Below are positions 1 through 10,845 of a stretch of DNA of 64,000 nt, in pieces. Made by a program: the position numbers and the translations under genes. The notes below the pieces were generated by a model, which did no database searches, had not been told where the DNA came from, and saw only the letters and a list, made by a program, of their open reading frames with translations. The stretch lies in the NCBI GenBank assembly GCA_001599815.1, contig BCIA01000005.1:4906472-4970471 (forward strand). The letters run 5' to 3'. Position 1 is the stretch's first letter; each line of letters opens with the position of its first letter. The DNA comes from Furcasterigmium furcatum (Eukaryota; Ascomycota; Sordariomycetes; Glomerellales; Plectosphaerellaceae).

Positions 1-2735
1 TCGAGTCGCCCATATTCGTAGGGACATCAGGCAGGCTTGGAAAGAGTTGCGATCATGATACCACCCCGCACCTTCGTGGTCGTCGGTCAGGCTGACAGGC
101 CTCGCCGAGCCTGACCCCGCGCTTTGCGCTGGGGCTTATCGAATGTGCTGCGGTCGACACCAATCATGAACAGCTGTAGCATCGAGCGGCGCAGTCATGA
201 TGCTGGCTGATTCGCCAGGGGCATGACATGCCCGCACTTGAAGCCGCATGCGATCTTCCATCCTGGCCCCCACTGCTCCATATCAGGCTGTGACACAACC
301 CGTGATGCGAAGTGTAGGCCTCAGTATAAGACTGGAAGCGAAGAGCCAGAAGAAGACGTAAGGAACAGCAGTCTAACGATCCGACGTATGAAGACATATC
401 TTTGAACAGGAAACAATCACACCGGCCCGTGCGATAAACATCCAGTGAGATGTTCCCCAAGAAAAAGCCCCGGTATCACATCAAACGGTGATGATGCCCC
501 CCGTGTAGGAAGAATACACATCCAGTGAATTCTCAGACCGTAAGACTCACTTTTCTCCTTCACGTTCGACAGCCAACAAGGTTGGGTCAGGTACAAGCCC
601 AGCTGCCCAATTCTCATTCCGCCAGTTTCAATCACCCTCGCCGCTATGGTCATGGCTGCTCCGTCTTCACTTGCTCGAGTTTGGCTCAACTTCACCCATT
701 TGGAGTTACCGCCGAGGAACCGCGGGGCCTGACCAACTACACGGCCAAGCTCATAGTATCTGGGCGGGTTCCTGGGTCTTGCTTCGACGACTGGCACGTG
801 GAAATCATCAACAGCCATGACATCAACAGGCACTCCCACGTATCCGAAGTCTCCTGCCATATGAGAGACCTGTCGAGCTTCGTTTTGTTCGATGGCTGGC
901 TTGCTCAGGACCATCAGCTCCTGCGCCAGGGTTCAGATGAGAGCATGTGCGACCTGCCTGCCGTCGAAGTGCTTGAGACTGAGTTAGTCCCCGACAGATC
1001 ACGGAGGCTTCCCCCTGATCCTACTCTCGTATTCCGCTCGCAAAGCTCAGACCCCACCAATGGTGCCATTCAGTTGCAAGCTGAGCGCCACGATCTAGCA
1101 AGAATTCGTCCTCGTAAGCGGCTCTCGCGAGCTCACCAAGAACTGGACAGCTGGGTAGGAGATGCGGCACAATGATGAAATCCGGCATGAATGGCGGGCA
1201 TGAGAACGAGCAAAACGGTGCATGCAATTGGGAAACGACTGGATTAGTTAACTCCCGTCTGCGTACTAGAACTGGGCGCGAGAAATCGCGGCATTGACGA
1301 ACAAATTCACCGAACACGAGAAGCTGGGGTCGTCGATAGCGACTTCACAGCAACATCATGCTGCACGAGGATGCCGTCCGGGAGTCTAATTTGACTAGTT
1401 CCAGAAGCTTACTGAAGAAGCTCTTGTTGAAGAGCAAGTGGACGTTGAACCACGCCAGCTCCCGTTGTACCCGTCGCCGGCTGGAGTGTTCCCGGAGGTC
1501 ATGGCCGGGTGGCGACCTGGGTGAGTGCTCTGTGAACGGTGCCTGGATGGCCGCAAACGATGTTTCTAGTAGGCTTGCTTTTTACCGGTGAGCCGAGGAA
1601 TGTTTCTAACATTCCACGAACCAGGATGCCTGGTCCCTGACTGGAATGCAGCACAGAGACATGCCGGTCTCAGCCACCTCCATTCCAGCAAACTGCCGTG
1701 ACAGTGACAACAGGCCTGGACCAGATGTCCACCGACCGGCAGACAGGCCAAGCAAGCACTAGCTCCGGGCATCCCCTGATTTTGTGCCCTGGCGGTACCG
1801 ATGGGCGAGATTTCGTCATGTTTGCAAGGCCAGCATAATTTTCGAAATGCCGCAGGTCCGCGGTCCTCCGGTGGCTATATTTATCAATCAAGCGGATAAT
1901 GCCCTGAGTCGTGACTAATGCTAGCGCAAAGGGGGCATTCTCCTGAGCTTGACCTGAGGGGACCGGCCGCGGCTCAAGGTGCCGAGTGATGGCGCGTCCC
2001 GCCTTGTACGAGATGCTACCCCGTACCTTACCGTCCGGATCCCTGCGTCAGATCTTGATCGATGACAGGGGCTCAGGGGCCCTGCTCAGCCAGCATGCAT
2101 ACGACCGTCGTGTTGGTGACAGCACAGGCCTCAAACCACACCGAGCATCAGCTCGTCCTAACCTCCCGCCCGCAATTGCTGGAGCAACTGTGCCCAACAG
2201 CCAAACAATAGTGACGACCGGACGGCCATTTTGCTAGTGCACACGCGACATGAGACGGTCTCCCAGGACTGCGTTTCTTTTCCAAACCTGACAGGGAGGC
2301 CGGGGCCGATCTAATCTGGCTAGCACCGTTAGCGGAAGCTTGACTTGGTGCTATGTATGGTGCCATGGACCCGCGCACGCGTGGTCGCCTCGACCGCGGC
2401 GATCCCGCCAAAGCTTGACCGGTGTGCCGCACGGCCGGACTCGTACGCTGAGACGTGCCCTTGGGCTGCAAGTAGCTAGCCCGGACAGCCACTCAAACAG
2501 TCGAGATCCATCCGAGTCAACCACCACACGGGCAAATCTGTTGCCCCAGCCAGCCCAAGCGGTTGCATGATTCTGGCTGGGGCCTCTGCTGGTTTTGGAC
2601 CTACCCGCAAGTAACCATGTGGCCGAACCCAGCCTAATCAGGGCCCTCCCTCCGGTGTGGTGCGAGACCTCAAAAAGGCGTTTGTATCCCTCCGCTGCCC
2701 TCCGCTGGATCCCCCACAACTTGGCACCTTTATGC
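1..2735. other. Intergenic, no supported gene
   Basis: The longest open frames here are about 165 and 216 codons. They run antiparallel over the same bases (417-914 minus, 525-1175 plus), and neither shows a domain, signal peptide or convincing splice structure. I see no gene, RNA or repeat I can support. A decayed gene cannot be excluded. Confidence 0.5.
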
Positions 2736-4057
2736 ATGATGGGTTTCTCAAATACAGGCCCGATGATTCATCATCTTCGCCTTCACTACAGGCAAAGGTC
2801 CTTGGTGATCGCGGCGGTGGTGGCCAGTGCCCTCGCCTGCTTGTTCTTTTTGTCTCACGCATCCGCTCCTTGGGTGATCTCCCGGCTACACAACAAGTAA
2901 GTCACCTCGGCATCTGTCACCTGGCACATTCCACCCTTCCCTCCTGAAAATGCAGTGATCTGACTTGAATTTCCATGGCAGCGTTTATTCAGAATTCGGC
3001 TCTCCGATCCCCCCTGCCGAGGACTTCGCGAAGCTCGTCTCGGCCCTCTGGAAACCATACATCCATGACCTGAACAACCGAACACTCACCACCGACAGCG
3101 GCCGGTTCTACGAAATCCCCAAGACACACCGTCATTGGAGCGAACCGCTGGGAAAAGATGTGTTGATCCTCGACGTCGATACCCGCCCGGTATCTCAGGG
3201 GAGGTTCTTCCACAGCCACTCCTTCTTCGACGAGAAGAACCTGACCCCTCGTACAGCCGGGATGCTGAACCACTACATCTATGGTACGCCACGCCCGCGA
3301 CAATCCCCGTGCGATCAGCTTCATCTCGGTGGCTAACTTTTCTCGTCATGTAGCTCAAATCCACGGATACGATTACAAGTTCATGCGGGCGCCGGAATAC
3401 CACGACCGCCACCAGACCTGGGTCAAGGTCCCGAGCATCAAAGAAGCGCTGAAGACGCACAAGTTCGTCGTCTTCCTCGACTCCGACGCCGTATTCGCAG
3501 AGCCCCAGGTGCCGATAGAATGGCTCCTGAGCCTCTGGGACGTCAAGGACCGCACCCTCCTCGCGATGCCTGAAGACCCCAACTCGCCCATCAACCGAGA
3601 CGCCAAGGGCTGGGTCCTCTGGAACACGGGGTTTATCATCGCCCAACAGAGCAGGCGGACGACCGAGCTCCTAGAGACCTGGGAAGACTGCCCGACGGGC
3701 GTCCGCTTCCCCGAGTGCCGCCGGTGGGCGCACGACTGGGCGCACGAGCAGGCTGCCTTCGGGAACCACGTCCGCTACGCGTACAACGCGACGGACGACC
3801 TGCGCGCCATCGGGTGCATGGAGGCCAACGGCGCGCCGTACATCTTCGACAAGAAGTGCGGCGGCGTGTTCGTCAGCCACCACTGGGGGTCGAAGGAGAT
3901 GACGGTCAAGGGCCTCCACGAGCTGGTGTCGAAAGCCCTCCTGCGCCATCTGCAGGACGGCAGGAACGACCTGGTCTTCGACGCCTTTGTACATCCCAGG
4001 AAGGGGCATCTGAACAGGGCGCTGAATGATTTGCTGCTGGACATTGGGGAGGCATAG
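2736..4057 (+). CDS. Golgi-type glycosyltransferase, GMA12/MNN10 (GT34-like) family
   Basis: Predicted type II membrane glycosyltransferase of 388 aa that would transfer sugar from a nucleotide-sugar in the secretory pathway. Exons: 2736-2896, 2982-3283 and 3354-4057, with clean GT-AG introns and matching phases. Residues about 22-42 form one hydrophobic signal anchor after a short basic cytosolic tail. The third exon carries the metal/nucleotide-sugar DxD motif (FLDSDAVF, residues about 195-202), followed by the conserved WNTGF and HEQAAF segments of the GMA12/MNN10 group. Two adjacent ATGs (2736 and 2739) are possible starts. Sugar donor and acceptor cannot be told from sequence. It stands alone, with long intergenic regions on both sides. 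Confidence 0.85.
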
Positions 4058-5170
4058 GTATCGGATGCTGGGCGTTTGGGGCGGGGGAGTACTGGNGTTT
4101 TTTTCTTCGGCGTTCACGGGCATACCACAGCGGCGGCCGTAGCCATTGATATGTGTTTAGATGAAAGCAGACTACTGTAATGTCCATACTAGTGTAAGTG
4201 TAGGGTAAACAGAGCTTCGTACATTCGCGTTCTTGAGTCTGGTGGGGAGTCGCCATAGTTCCAAGCAAGATTGAGGTCCCTCGAGATCTGGGCGTCGAAC
4301 TCCGCGATGTGCAGGGCAAGTTCAAGAGAGAGCTAGGCGAGTTTGATGGGGCCCAGGGGAAGTATGCAGTGCGCGCTCAAGTGGGAACCTGGGCTATGCC
4401 GCCAGACAGAAAGTCTACGGCCTCTGAGATCTCAGAATGATTTTCGCAGCCGCACGCCCAGCAAGGCTCGAAAATCCAAGTCTTGAACCTTTGATTTGCT
4501 GCCTACTTCTCAGATGAATCGTTGCGTACCTGCTTCGCCCTCCCTTCGATGCCATTGCATCGCTAAGCCGGCCGGTCCGCAGCATCATCCATGCTGATAT
4601 CGCGGCGTTGCATATTGCCAAGTTTGCAGTGCCTGGGCAGCCCGCCGATATACCCGCCTGCCGCCTCATCAAACCAATAACAGCAAACAGGCTGACCCCA
4701 GCGCGCTGAGTTGGCTCGTCCACACCTAAAAACAGGACACCATCCGCGCGGGCTGTACGCTGGCAAGCTGGGCAGCCACGTTCAGCCTTGTCAGCGTGGA
4801 GGAGCGGAGCGGGAATCTTTAGAAGTGAAGCCTGGACCCATTCTCATCGCTTGGCTATTCGTCTAGGCCGCTTGGCGATTTGATCATATCGAATTGTCGA
4901 CAATGTCCCGTCTGACGCAGCGGGAAGGAGAGATTGCATCTCACGGCCAAGACGACAACCACCTAAAAATGGCCCTGTATACGCGCATACTAGTAAATGT
5001 CCGCTTCGCCCACGACCAAGCCCCCCGAATAGTGACATCGACCCTTGATGCTGGGATACCACAGCCATAATGAAGCATCCTGAGTTGCTGCGCGTGATAG
5101 CGCTGGCGGCTGAACTGACCTGGCATCGACAACTTTAAAACTCACGTTGAGAATTCAACATCGAGTCGCA
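4058..5170. other. Intergenic; one ambiguous base
   Basis: No gene is recognisable. A single undetermined base (n) lies at 4096, just after the glycosyltransferase stop codon, so it does not affect coding sequence. The right end runs into the promoter of the Hce2-like gene. Confidence 0.5.
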
Positions 5171-5178
5171 TATATAAG
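5171..5178 (+). promoter_or_regulatory. TATA box of the Hce2-like gene
   Basis: TATATAAG lies 165 nt upstream of the ATG at 5343. A C/T-rich and CA-rich leader without ATG near the start follows, as is usual for strongly expressed fungal genes. Inferred from sequence only. Confidence 0.5.
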
Positions 5179-5342
5179 AGTACCGACTAGACATCCAAGT
5201 CCAATTCTTTTCGATCATTTCATCATACAACAATTACAACACTCCGCGCACACTCACATCATTCACGCCTCCTCATCTTCTGCATCTCAGTTCTCACATC
5301 TTCAGCACTCCATCGTGTCAAGACCTCACAACATCAATCATC

Positions 5343-6216
5343 ATGCTCCCTACCCATATTCTCGCGGCCCTCCTCACTGCCCTCACGGCTGTCTCGGGCG
5401 CCCCGACCACTCCAGACAGCCTTGATGCCGCGCTGGAGAGCGGGGAAAACTTCGACGAGCTCGTCGACCTCCCCAGCGATGTGGAGAACGACATCGAGAC
5501 GATCTATTTCAAGCGTGAAGCCGTGATTTCTGCTCGTGATCTGAATCTCGCAACGGAGCACGGTGTCGATGCCAACGAGAGTAAGCCTTCTCACACCCCT
5601 TCACAGAGTTTGCCCACCGACTAATCACTCTCTTTCAGTGTGGAAGCACTCAGTCATCAGGCGCTCCGACGGCAACGACATAACCTTCTGGGTACACAAC
5701 AGCTGGGTCGACAGCGAGCAAGAGCTCCCCGACGACGCCACGGACGAGGACGAGAGCCACCTCGAGGCGCGCCAGGTCGAGAGCTACAAGTTCAACAAGG
5801 GCGGTAACAGCCGCTGCAGGAGCACCAAGATCGAGGGCCGCACCAACAGCAGGTCGCCCTCTACCGGCGCCGCCCAGCGCATCGTCGACTGGTCGAGGAA
5901 GCACAAGGGCTATTTCACGCACACCAACGTCTACCGCTCGGTGCGCATGGTCGCCGCGCGCGCCGGCAACGGCGGCCACGCCGAGTTCTCGGCCAGGAAG
6001 ATGAGCGTCAACAAGCTCCGCCCGAACATCTACGTCGGTACCAAGGACATCGCCGACATTGTCCAGGCTTCCATTAACCGCTACAAGAAGAGGGCTGGCG
6101 GCGGCTCCTGGAGGGTCCAGACCCGCGGAACCTCGAACTGTGAGGCGAATGGCGTTTCTGGAAAGGGCAGGGCCAATGTCAGCTGGGCGCTCTCCCGCTC
6201 CGGCGTCTGGCGGTAA
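5343..6216 (+). CDS. Secreted Hce2/Ecp2-like effector or killer-toxin-like protein (copy 1)
   Basis: 271 aa from exons 5343-5580 and 5639-6216; the intron is phase 1, just before MWKHSV. Residues 1-20 form a signal peptide. A propeptide-like acidic stretch ends in a kexin-type KR site (YFKREA). After the segment WVHNSW comes a second possible processing site (EARQ). The C-terminal domain of about 140 residues has the order of conserved blocks I associate with the Hce2 (Ecp2 effector) domain: a Cys followed by a spaced SP motif, IYVGTKDIADI before a helix, and a final VSWAL block. Only two Cys (RCRS, SNCE) remain in this domain, fewer than is usual. A second copy with the same layout and intron position lies at 60205-61136. 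Family assignment is by motif order, not by search. Confidence 0.65.
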
Positions 6217-6559
6217 ATGCCTGACCGTCTGGGTCATTTCATTTGTCGTATTTCTCTTTGCATTGCTGGCGTTCTGACTTTGGACATGGGTGCATTGGCA
6301 TAGCGGTGTGGTAGTTCGCATTTTGGAGAGCAAGCGTGTGATTTTGATATTTAGATTGCATCGGTGCATTGGTTATGGAGTCACATGGTTCGAATTGCAA
6401 ACCTGGAAGGCACATCTCAAATACAGTTCCATTTTTGGTCTGACACGACTTCAAGCTGGCTGTGATGTCGGTGCCTCATGCGACGTGAAACAGCCCGTAT
6501 CATGGCGCCTGCCTCGTCTGCAGGGTTTGGACCTTATATCTCAGATGTTACACTGGGGG
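6217..6559. other. Intergenic between convergent genes
   Basis: It holds the 3' ends of the Hce2-like gene (plus) and the acidic protein (minus). Weak A-box-like and B-box-like strings occur at about 6296-6312 and 6389-6400, but no tRNA can be folded. Confidence 0.4.
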
Positions 6560-7099
6560 TTACCGCCCCAGAGCTAACAGATCCCCTAGGCTTGCCTCGG
6601 CCGCGTCGTCGTCGTCGTCGTCGTCATCCTCATCGTCGCCACCGTCCATCAGATCAATCACCAGAAGCGTCCCCGGCCTCAAGGTATCCAACTGGAAACC
6701 GGCCTGCAAGATAGCGGGTGAATCAAACACGCAGCCGGCAAAGTCAAGGTCAATATCGGCGTCCTTGAGCGCAAGGCAGACCTGCCGGAAATGCTCATGA
6801 TGCAAGTCTGTCAGGTCGGCGTCTCCTAGGTCTTTGTCGACGCCGTCATATATGAGGATGCCATTGCGATATGCGAGGCAGAATGATTCTCGGATCTCGG
6901 GTGAGGCCATCTTTTCCAACGCCGCTGTGAGCTGCTCTGGTTCGGTCGCAGCGGTTGCCGTGAGTCTCGTGAAGATGCGGCCGCTGACCAGGGCGTCGGC
7001 GGCGCCTAGGTTTTTGGGGGAGAATATGAGGACATTCGGTGGAAGTTCCGGTTTTGTGGGGCCCGAAGGCCTTGTTGAATTGGCACTGGTGGACGCCAT
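6560..7099 (-). CDS. Acidic protein of unknown function with an Asp run
   Basis: Single-exon frame of 179 aa starting with MASTSANSTRPSG. I do not recognise a family. The N terminus is Ser/Pro-rich and unstructured-looking. The middle (about residues 24-145) has mixed hydrophobic and polar sequence suggesting a small globular fold. Near the C terminus there is an uninterrupted acidic tract of Asp/Glu (about residues 153-165), encoded by a GTC/GAC trinucleotide run on the complementary strand at 6606-6640, followed by a short LGDLLALGR tail. No signal peptide or membrane segment. It is probably intracellular. It faces the dehydrogenase gene head-to-tail on the same strand. Confidence 0.55.
   Translation of the reverse strand: MASTSANSTRPSGPTKPELPPNVLIFSPKNLGAADALVSGRIFTRLTATAATEPEQLTAALEKMASPEIRESFCLAYRNGILIYDGVDKDLGDADLTDLHHEHFRQVCLALKDADIDLDFAGCVFDSPAILQAGFQLDTLRPGTLLVIDLMDGGDDEDDDDDDDDAAEASLGDLLALGR
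6600..6640. repeat. Trinucleotide (CGT)n microsatellite in coding sequence
   Basis: A run of imperfect cgt/cgtc units, read on the minus strand as successive GAC codons. It creates the poly-Asp tract of the protein at 6560-7099. Such tracts often vary in length between strains. Confidence 0.7.
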
Positions 7100-7286
7100 G
7101 CTGATCCTGCCCTCTCCGGATGATCTGAGAGAGTCTTGTTGAGATGTTCTGATGCTGGATGAGGGAATCTGAGGATGAAATTTGAGTTACGATGAAAAGT
7201 GGGCGACTGAGGATGCTGACTAATCCAACCCCTGAACGCTTGCAGGACTCGCACCATTTGACCCTGGCAGCATGTCTGCCTCTCTA

Positions 7287-8433
7287 TTACAGGTATGGCT
7301 TCACCTGCTCCATGGTCCAGTCCCAGAACTTCCCGCCGAGTTCAGGCTCCACCAAGTCCTTCCGGACCTTCTCTAGCTTTCCGAACGGCGATACTATCGA
7401 GAACATGTCAGCAAGCTGCATCGCCTCGGGGACGGCGAAGGCGTGAGTGAAGAACCTACCCCATTGTCCGTTGTCCTCCTTCGTGATTGTGTCGCTCAAA
7501 CCGGCAAACAGCTCGGTGTATGCACCGTTGATGGGCTCCGATGCCATGAGCCTCTGCATGGTCACGAATTAACCAAGTGATCAGACACAGGAACATGGGC
7601 GGGGTAACGTACAAACATGGCGAGTTCCATCTTGGACATGTTCTGCTGGAGGTTCGTCACGAAGTTGCCGGGGTTCAGGGCCTGCAATCGAGGATCAGCG
7701 CCGCAAGACGAACACCAGAGCCGGAGCAAGGTAACAAGGATGCACTCACCAGGCTGATGATACCAGTACCCTCGGTCTTCCGCGCAAACTCGGCCGAATG
7801 AACAACGTTGGCTGCCTTGCTGCGGCAGTACTTCATCCAAACACCCTCTTCTCGGTGATAGTCCATGTTGGTCAGGTCGATGGCGGGGTTCGGCGCCGCA
7901 TCGGCAGCGCTGGACGAGACCCAGACCACGCGGACCGAGTCCTTGGGCGCCGTCTTCGCGGCAGTCTCGAGGGCCGGGCGGAGAAAATGGGTGAGCAGGA
8001 AGTGGGCAATATTGTTGACGCCGTACTGGAGCTCGTAGCCCTGCTTGGTCTGCGAGCCCGCAGGGGGGATCATGACGCCGGCGTTGTTCCACAGGACATC
8101 GAGGCGATCCTCCTTGGCCAGGAACTCGGAGGCGGTTTGCTTGATCGTCGACAGATCGTCGAGCTGGAGGTTGAGAAACACGAGCTCGCCCTTTGATGAA
8201 GGGTGGGCGGCCTTGATCTCCTCGATTACCTCCCTGGTCTTCGACTCGGTGCGGGCGGCGAGGTAGACTTTGCCGTTGTGCTGGTACAGGATGTCGGTGA
8301 GAAGCTTTCCGAGACCTCCGCTGGCCCCTGTCACGAGGAATACCTTGCCACTCTGATCCGGCAGGTTCTTCTCAGTCAAGGTTGCTTTATTGGGCAGGAC
8401 GGTGCTGCATCTCATTCCAAAGATTGAGGTCAT
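7287..8433 (-). CDS. Short-chain dehydrogenase/reductase (retinol-dehydrogenase-like)
   Basis: 339 aa if translation starts at 8433 (MTSIFGMRCS); an upstream in-frame ATG at 8514 would add 27 residues without similarity to the family start. Exons: 7750-8433, 7613-7681 and 7287-7553, all phase 0. The NAD(P)-binding motif TGASGGLG is at about residues 35-42, NNAG at 116-119, the catalytic serine in WVSSS (171-175) and the YxxxK pair in YCRSK (Tyr202, Lys206). This is the extended fungal group resembling WW-domain oxidoreductase and retinol dehydrogenases; the substrate is unknown. The exon joins restore the usual ...NPG...T... segment after the active site. No signal peptide, so it is cytosolic or loosely membrane-associated. 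Confidence 0.85.
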
Positions 8434-8890
8434 AATGATGGAGATCGGGTGTTGAGAAAATGAAGATGGTGGTGAGCAGGGCAGTCGTGATGGTTCATGT
8501 TCTGAGGAGGACAAATCTCCAATACTTATAAGTAGGCTCCGGGAGAGCCACCGGCGGCCGCAAGCGGTTGAGGCTGAGGACGCGGCCGCGGGAAGATCAG
8601 TAGCTGCTAGTCCTAAGCTTCCCGTTGAGCACTGCTATAAAATGGTGCTACTAGTGAGCACCAACTCTTTCTCAGCTGAAGCCTAGCTGGACTGTGCCGC
8701 GCGCGGGTGCGGCCGCATTCTCCGCTGTCAGTGCGCACGCGGAGTTAAGCACATGAGCTGGATGGCCCCGGCCTTGGGCTTCGCCGGCGCTGTATTTCTT
8801 GCCATGAATCAATTTGAGTCTATGTACTCTATACACCCGAATCCTGACATGAAGGTTTGCATCAATAACTAGACTGCACCGGCTGTGTTG
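8434..8890. other. Intergenic / promoter of the dehydrogenase
   Basis: It lies upstream of the dehydrogenase and downstream of the Zn2Cys6 gene, both on the minus strand. Several GCGGCCGC-type GC boxes are present. No gene or RNA seen. Confidence 0.4.
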
Positions 8891-10845
8891 TCACCCTGTG
8901 CTGGAGGCGACCCTGGACGCGACATCATGCGTCCCCAGCATCTCCTTGTAGGCACCACCGAGCTGCCATCTCTGACCCACAACGTCCAGGAACATTTCCA
9001 TCTCACCAGCAGCCGTGCGGTAGACCTCCTTGCCGCTTTCCCCGTGAAGCCAGTAAAACGTCGCCGAACCCGCGTAGATGGCATCCATCATCAGCGGGCT
9101 CACCCGTGCCAGGACGCTATGTCGGTCGGCATCCCCCATGGCCTCAAGTGTGGCCAACACCTCCTGGCCGAGGCCGTGCAACTGCTCGCTCGCCAGCTCG
9201 ATGATCTGCATCGACTGCGCCTGGAGGTCGAGCTCTCTCTGCGTCTTCGGACCCTGGTCGAGAACATACCCTGGCTCCGCTCCGATCTTCTCCGGGCACG
9301 TAAACCGATCGAGGGCGACAAACAGTGCGGAGCGGGCAACCGCCCGCGGAGCCAGGATGCCAAAGCGATCCCCGGGATCGCGAGCAAGGCTCTCGCTATC
9401 CATCGTGGCGCCGAGCCCGGTGACCTCGTGGACGAGGACCATGATCTCCGATGCCCGCGACGTGCTCATCGCTTGGTTGTCGTTGCGCGCGTAGCCCATC
9501 GCGCGGTCGAGATATATTGAGGCCTGGCACAACCGCGCAAAGGTCGATTGATCGACCTGGAATGCCACGCGGGTCGAGTGCCCGAGGGCCTTACCGACTT
9601 CACCGCCATCCTGGTCACCAGGGTTAGTCACGGTGTCGCCACTGAAATCAAGCAACCCGGTATCATACCCATGCCTCATCGTTGACGGGCAGCCTTCCCT
9701 CTGGTTGGGGCTCAGGGACGAGGCATTGTCTTCTGCTACCCATGGACACGAGCTTGTCCAGGATGAAGATGCCCCACCAGACCCTTCTCCTTTCTTCGAC
9801 TTCCGTCCATGTTGTCTAGGTCGAGACGTCAATGATGATTCCTTCACGTACCCGCCCTCTTCTTGATTTTCAGAGGCCGTAATCGGCTGGGGAGAGGGCA
9901 CTTACAGCGTGACCCAATACACAGTATTCACCGGGGATGAGCCCCAAGATATCAGAGTACCGCGCGCACGACCCGATACTCATCCAGGCAGCCGGGTAAA
10001 TCGCATGGCCGTACTCATACAACGCTACCAGGACCATGGCCTGCAGACAGAGGAGTGAGACAGCCCCGCTGCCCTCGAGATGGGCAAGGAAGCTCTTGGC
10101 GGTCGAGTAGAGGTCGCTATCGGCTGCGGAGGCCTCGGGGGGCGTCGTGACGAGTTTCATCCCTAGAAATAGCATAGCTAGGTCGGGACCGGGGGTTTGC
10201 ACAGGGAGGCCCATATCCATCCTCTTCTTCGACACGATGGGGAACCAGGGATGGATCGTCGTGAAGTAGTCGTGAGCGACATCGAGGACGACGTTGCCCT
10301 GGCCGAGGAGTGCCAGAACGGGCTGCGAGGGATTAGAGTCTGGACCATTGGCATGAGATGATAAAAGGGTCAGCGGGACGTAGAGAGGGACGGACCGCGG
10401 GGATCGCGCCGCGGGGCGGGGGCAGACGAGCGCGGGACCAAATGTAGCAGTCAATGTCAAGGAACATGGATGCTGGAAACCCGCTGCCCGAGTTTGCCCC
10501 CCGATCCTCGTCGACTGTGGAGGCCACATTGCTGGTCGGGACGGCGCGATGAGCGTCCAGGGAGGTACGCAAGGTAACGCTGGACGACGAGGGTGGACCC
10601 GTGTCCGGGGATGAAAAGGAAGACGCCTCGGGAACTCTGGAAAGATTGTTAAGGTGGCTCTCCAGCTCGGAGATACGCGCCTGCATGGAGTCCCAGTCGC
10701 CGGGCGTCGGATAGGGATTCTCGGTGATGCCGTACTCGCACGTGCGCCCGGTTCGCCGGCAGAGGCTACACTCGGGCAGCCCCTTGTCGCACCGCCGCTT
10801 GTGTTTTTTGCAGGCCTGGCAAGCCTGTTCACTGCGAGAGGCCAT
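8891..10845 (-). CDS. Zn2Cys6 transcription factor with fungal-specific TF domain
   Basis: 577 aa from exons 10396-10845, 9906-10322, 9669-9815 and 8891-9610, all phase 0. Six zinc-binding cysteines lie at residues 9, 12, 19, 26, 29 and 36 (C-x2-C-x6-C-x6-C-x2-C-x6-C), followed by a short leucine-containing linker (ISELESHL) for dimerisation. The middle region carries the fungal TF regulatory domain, including HPWFPIVSKKR and the hallmark RRRVWWGIFILDKL in exon 3. Exon 3 lies in a different frame from its neighbours, and the joins I chose restore the family order. It is a nuclear DNA-binding regulator; its targets are unknown. It is divergent from the M14 peptidase gene, across about 1.8 kb. 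Confidence 0.85.

Noticed and set aside
417..1175. Overlapping antiparallel frames of 165 and 216 codons
   Set aside because: No domain, no signal peptide, no splice support, and both strands are equally open. A decayed gene is possible but not supported.
4096..4096. Undetermined base as a possible sequence break
   Set aside because: It is a single n in non-coding sequence just after a stop codon, with normal sequence on both sides.
6296..6405. tRNA-like A box (TTGGCATAGCGGTGTGG) and B box (GGTTCGAATTGC)
   Set aside because: The T-stem cannot pair and no acceptor stem or full cloverleaf can be drawn. At most it is a relic; not called as a tRNA.
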